Shown here: positions 37,101-40,100 of the stretch, in pieces
How the letters are laid out: the number at the start of each line of letters is the position of its first letter
Position numbering within the stretch: position 1 is the first letter of the stretch
Origin: Luidia sarsii
Taxonomy: Eukaryota; Echinodermata; Asteroidea; Paxillosida; Luidiidae
Assembly: GCA_949987565.1 (NCBI GenBank)
Contig: OX465105.1
Location: forward strand, 25,047,632 to 25,111,631
Direction: 5' to 3'
DNA length: 64,000 nucleotides
The notes under the pieces: model-generated
The model's database searches: none
Seen by the model: only the letters and a program-made list of their open reading frames with translations
Told to the model about the DNA's origin: nothing
Position numbers and translations under genes: made by a program

Positions 37101-40100
37101 GAGCTGTGCAAGCGGCCCGGCCTGAACCGCACCGGCTTTGACATGCCCACCATCTACGTCCCCAACCAGGGCTCAGCCAAGGTAAAGGGGCGGTCCTTAG
37201 AGGCCCTATGCAACATTGGTAAAGGTCAAAAGATTACCACAGTTTGTGTGTTAAACCATTTAACATTCCAAAAAAAAAGAATCCTGCTAAGGATTTTAGC
37301 TCAAATGGTTATCTGAGAAAGTAGAAAAAGGCAAAAAACCATCACGGTTTTTGCACCGTTCTTTAGTGTAAGAAATAGTTTATTACTCACGAGTAATAAA
37401 CTATTTGTCAATGTTTGAGTGAAGATTTATCGAGAAGTATAGCATCCCAGACTGTAAGATTTCAACATGAGGATTTCATCATGACCATCTACAAACTGTG
37501 TAAAATTGGAAGGAAATCTGTGGACATCAATGTTTTCCGATTACAATGTTGTATTAAGACTTTAAGAGACATTTATCTTAAAATTTAGTGGGCCTGACGT
37601 TTCGATCCTAGCAGGACCTTTCTCTGCCTTTGAGAAAGGTCCTGCTAGGATCGAAATGTCAGGCCCACTAAATTTTAAGATTTACATTTTGGTAATTTTA
37701 GTCAGTAAGCAGTTTGCAACATTTTTGTATATCACCTTAAGAGACATTTATTTAAAATGCAATATAGGAGGGTTTGCGATGACACCATGTACTGTACATG
37801 TATATATATAAAGGTCTCTTTAAGAAGAGGTATGGTTCTGAAAAGAACCTGAGTGATATCTCGACGTTCCAGCCAGTATGCTCTGGCCATTATCAGGCCA
37901 TTAGACGGAACGTCGAGTTATCACTCGGGTTTATTTCAGAACCATACCTCTTCTTAAAGAGATCACTGCAAACCCTCTTATATTGTTTCACCCACCATGC
38001 AGTCTTATTTATTTAATATGCAAAAATGTTGCAAACTGCTTACTGACTAGAAATGACCCCCAAAAAACTGAAGAGATTTTCACGCTAAGCTTAGCGGCTC
38101 TATGTAATTGGCCTCTGAGCTATCCAGCCCTTAGATGCCGTCCTTCCCAAAATAGTTGACTGTTTTTTGCCAGGGGGTCAATAGTGCTTGTATCTTGAAC
38201 CTAATGTTGTTATGCTCCTGTTACCACCCCCCCCCTCCCCCCATCTCACCAGAGTCGCTGCGTGAACCAGATCGAGACCGTCTGCGTCCACATCGAGAAG
38301 ACCATCAATCAGACCATTCAGAACACCCTGAACGCCCTGGAGAGGGACTGTGAGAACATTGCCGACCTTATCAACGAGAAACTGGAGCAAGACAGGTAGG
38401 CAGGACTCGGGAGGAGGCTAGCGAGGGAGCTGGAGTTGTAGGGAAATTCATCGTCCGGCCGCAGGTGATTGCTTCAAGCTCTCTCCACCTACCCTGGGCG
38501 TGGTTGGACTGCCAAAAAGCCAAGACCCTGCACTGCTATTGTCCGAAGAAAAACAAATACAAAAGAGTCTAGACCGCAGACCGAGGAACACTCATTGCCC
38601 ATTCTGCGGTCGATTTCACCAAACTCATTGTAACTTACGATCTATCGCAAGACAATGAGCCATGCACAGAAACCATACGGCCTATCACAACTTACGATGG
38701 GACATCAACGGTTAAGTAGAGTTACGGCGTATCATGAGGCTTTGTGAAATCCAGCCCTGGACTAAGACTCCGACGAGGCAAGATCAGACTTGCAGGTTTT
38801 GCGTGGTGGGAATACTCAGTGGAAGGTTTGCGGTGACAACGTGTGGCACTTCCCTTTCAAGAAGGAGTACGACTCTGAAAAGAGCCGGTAACTGGACGTT
38901 TCGCCGCAAACCTTCCACTGAGGAAAGATCAGCCTTCCAGCACTCCCTACTGGACGTCCACATCTCCTTACCATCTAGTTTGCCCTGCCCTGAATCAGTA
39001 GTGTTGGCTCCTATGCAGGGACTGTCTCTGTGGAAGGACAAACTAGAGCAAGAATACACTGAAGTCATTAGTAATTAAGTAATGAGTAAAATACACTGAA
39101 GTAATTAGTTGAAAACAAAAATTAGTGGACTAAATCAATCCACAAAACCCTAAAGAGTACTCTCCGGTTCTCGAAGGAAATGCTAAATGACGGCGACAGC
39201 CGTCTGATACCTTTTCCAGTCTGCTACAGGATGTGAGAAGGGGGTGGGGGTTGGGGGGGAACACCTGTGATTTGTCAAGGAGACAGTCACTTTCCAGGGT
39301 GGCCTGGCAGCGATCCAGAGCTTTGCACGCAGACAAAAATAAAAGTGTCTCTGCTTTTGGTTAATCTCCCGTCGTACAGTCTGAGATCGGGTCCCCCCTT
39401 GTCTTCTCTCATTTTCTGTCCAGTTTCTGGGGGGGTTTGGATTTTTTTATTTTGATGGCAATTGTCTGAGGCTTCTTTTGACGTGAACCCCGGAAAGAGT
39501 TTCCCCATTATCCAGATTTTTTTTTTGCGGGGGGGGGGGGGGGGGTTGCCCTATTTCGTAGCCCAGACCCTGAGCTAGCCCTGCCTCCTCAACGGACAGC
39601 CCATCAAACTTGTCGACCAACGTTTCACTGACTACAATGCCCTCATGTTTTATTTGCTTATTTTGGATCTCTCTTTCTTTCTTTTTTGTTATCTCTCTCA
39701 GGGCTGCCAATTCCTACAACCTACGGGCGCGTGGCAAGGGCTTCATATTCTTCCTATTGGGGCTGCTGCTGCCGGCCATTCTGCTGGTCAACTTTCTGGC
39801 CAGCGCTGTGTCCAACGACGTCCTGGTCTCCACGCTGGGCCGGCAGGGCACGGACACGCTCAAGCTCTACCTGGTGAGTGGCGGTCGCAGAGTCCGGTCC
39901 TGGGGCCGATTTCACTGATGCTTTGCGATCATCGCAAATGCCAAAATCAATCGCTGAATCTGAAATCCATCGCAACTGAACCGCAATCGGTGTACCGATA
40001 AGTTGCAATGGATTTCAGACTTGGCGATCGCTTTTGCCGTATGCGATGATCGCATAGCGTTAGTGAAATTGGCCCAGGCCTTTTGGGTGGGGGATAGACA

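Larger units (their letters stand above)
37182..38252 (+). other. Intron 6 of the GTPase gene
   Basis: It contains a fold-back tail insertion, a family B palindrome, a partial tail (about 38022-38062) and a partial SINE (about 38100-38160, minus). Confidence 0.85.
38396..39701 (+). other. Intron 7 of the GTPase gene
   Basis: It contains a GTCGATTTCAC-type MITE, a short family B element and G/T-rich homopolymers near 39515-39545. No exon is seen. Confidence 0.85.

Noticed and set aside
36825..37141. Antisense and shifted frames over exon 6
   Set aside because: They are shadows of the GTPase exon, which has splice sites and motif support.
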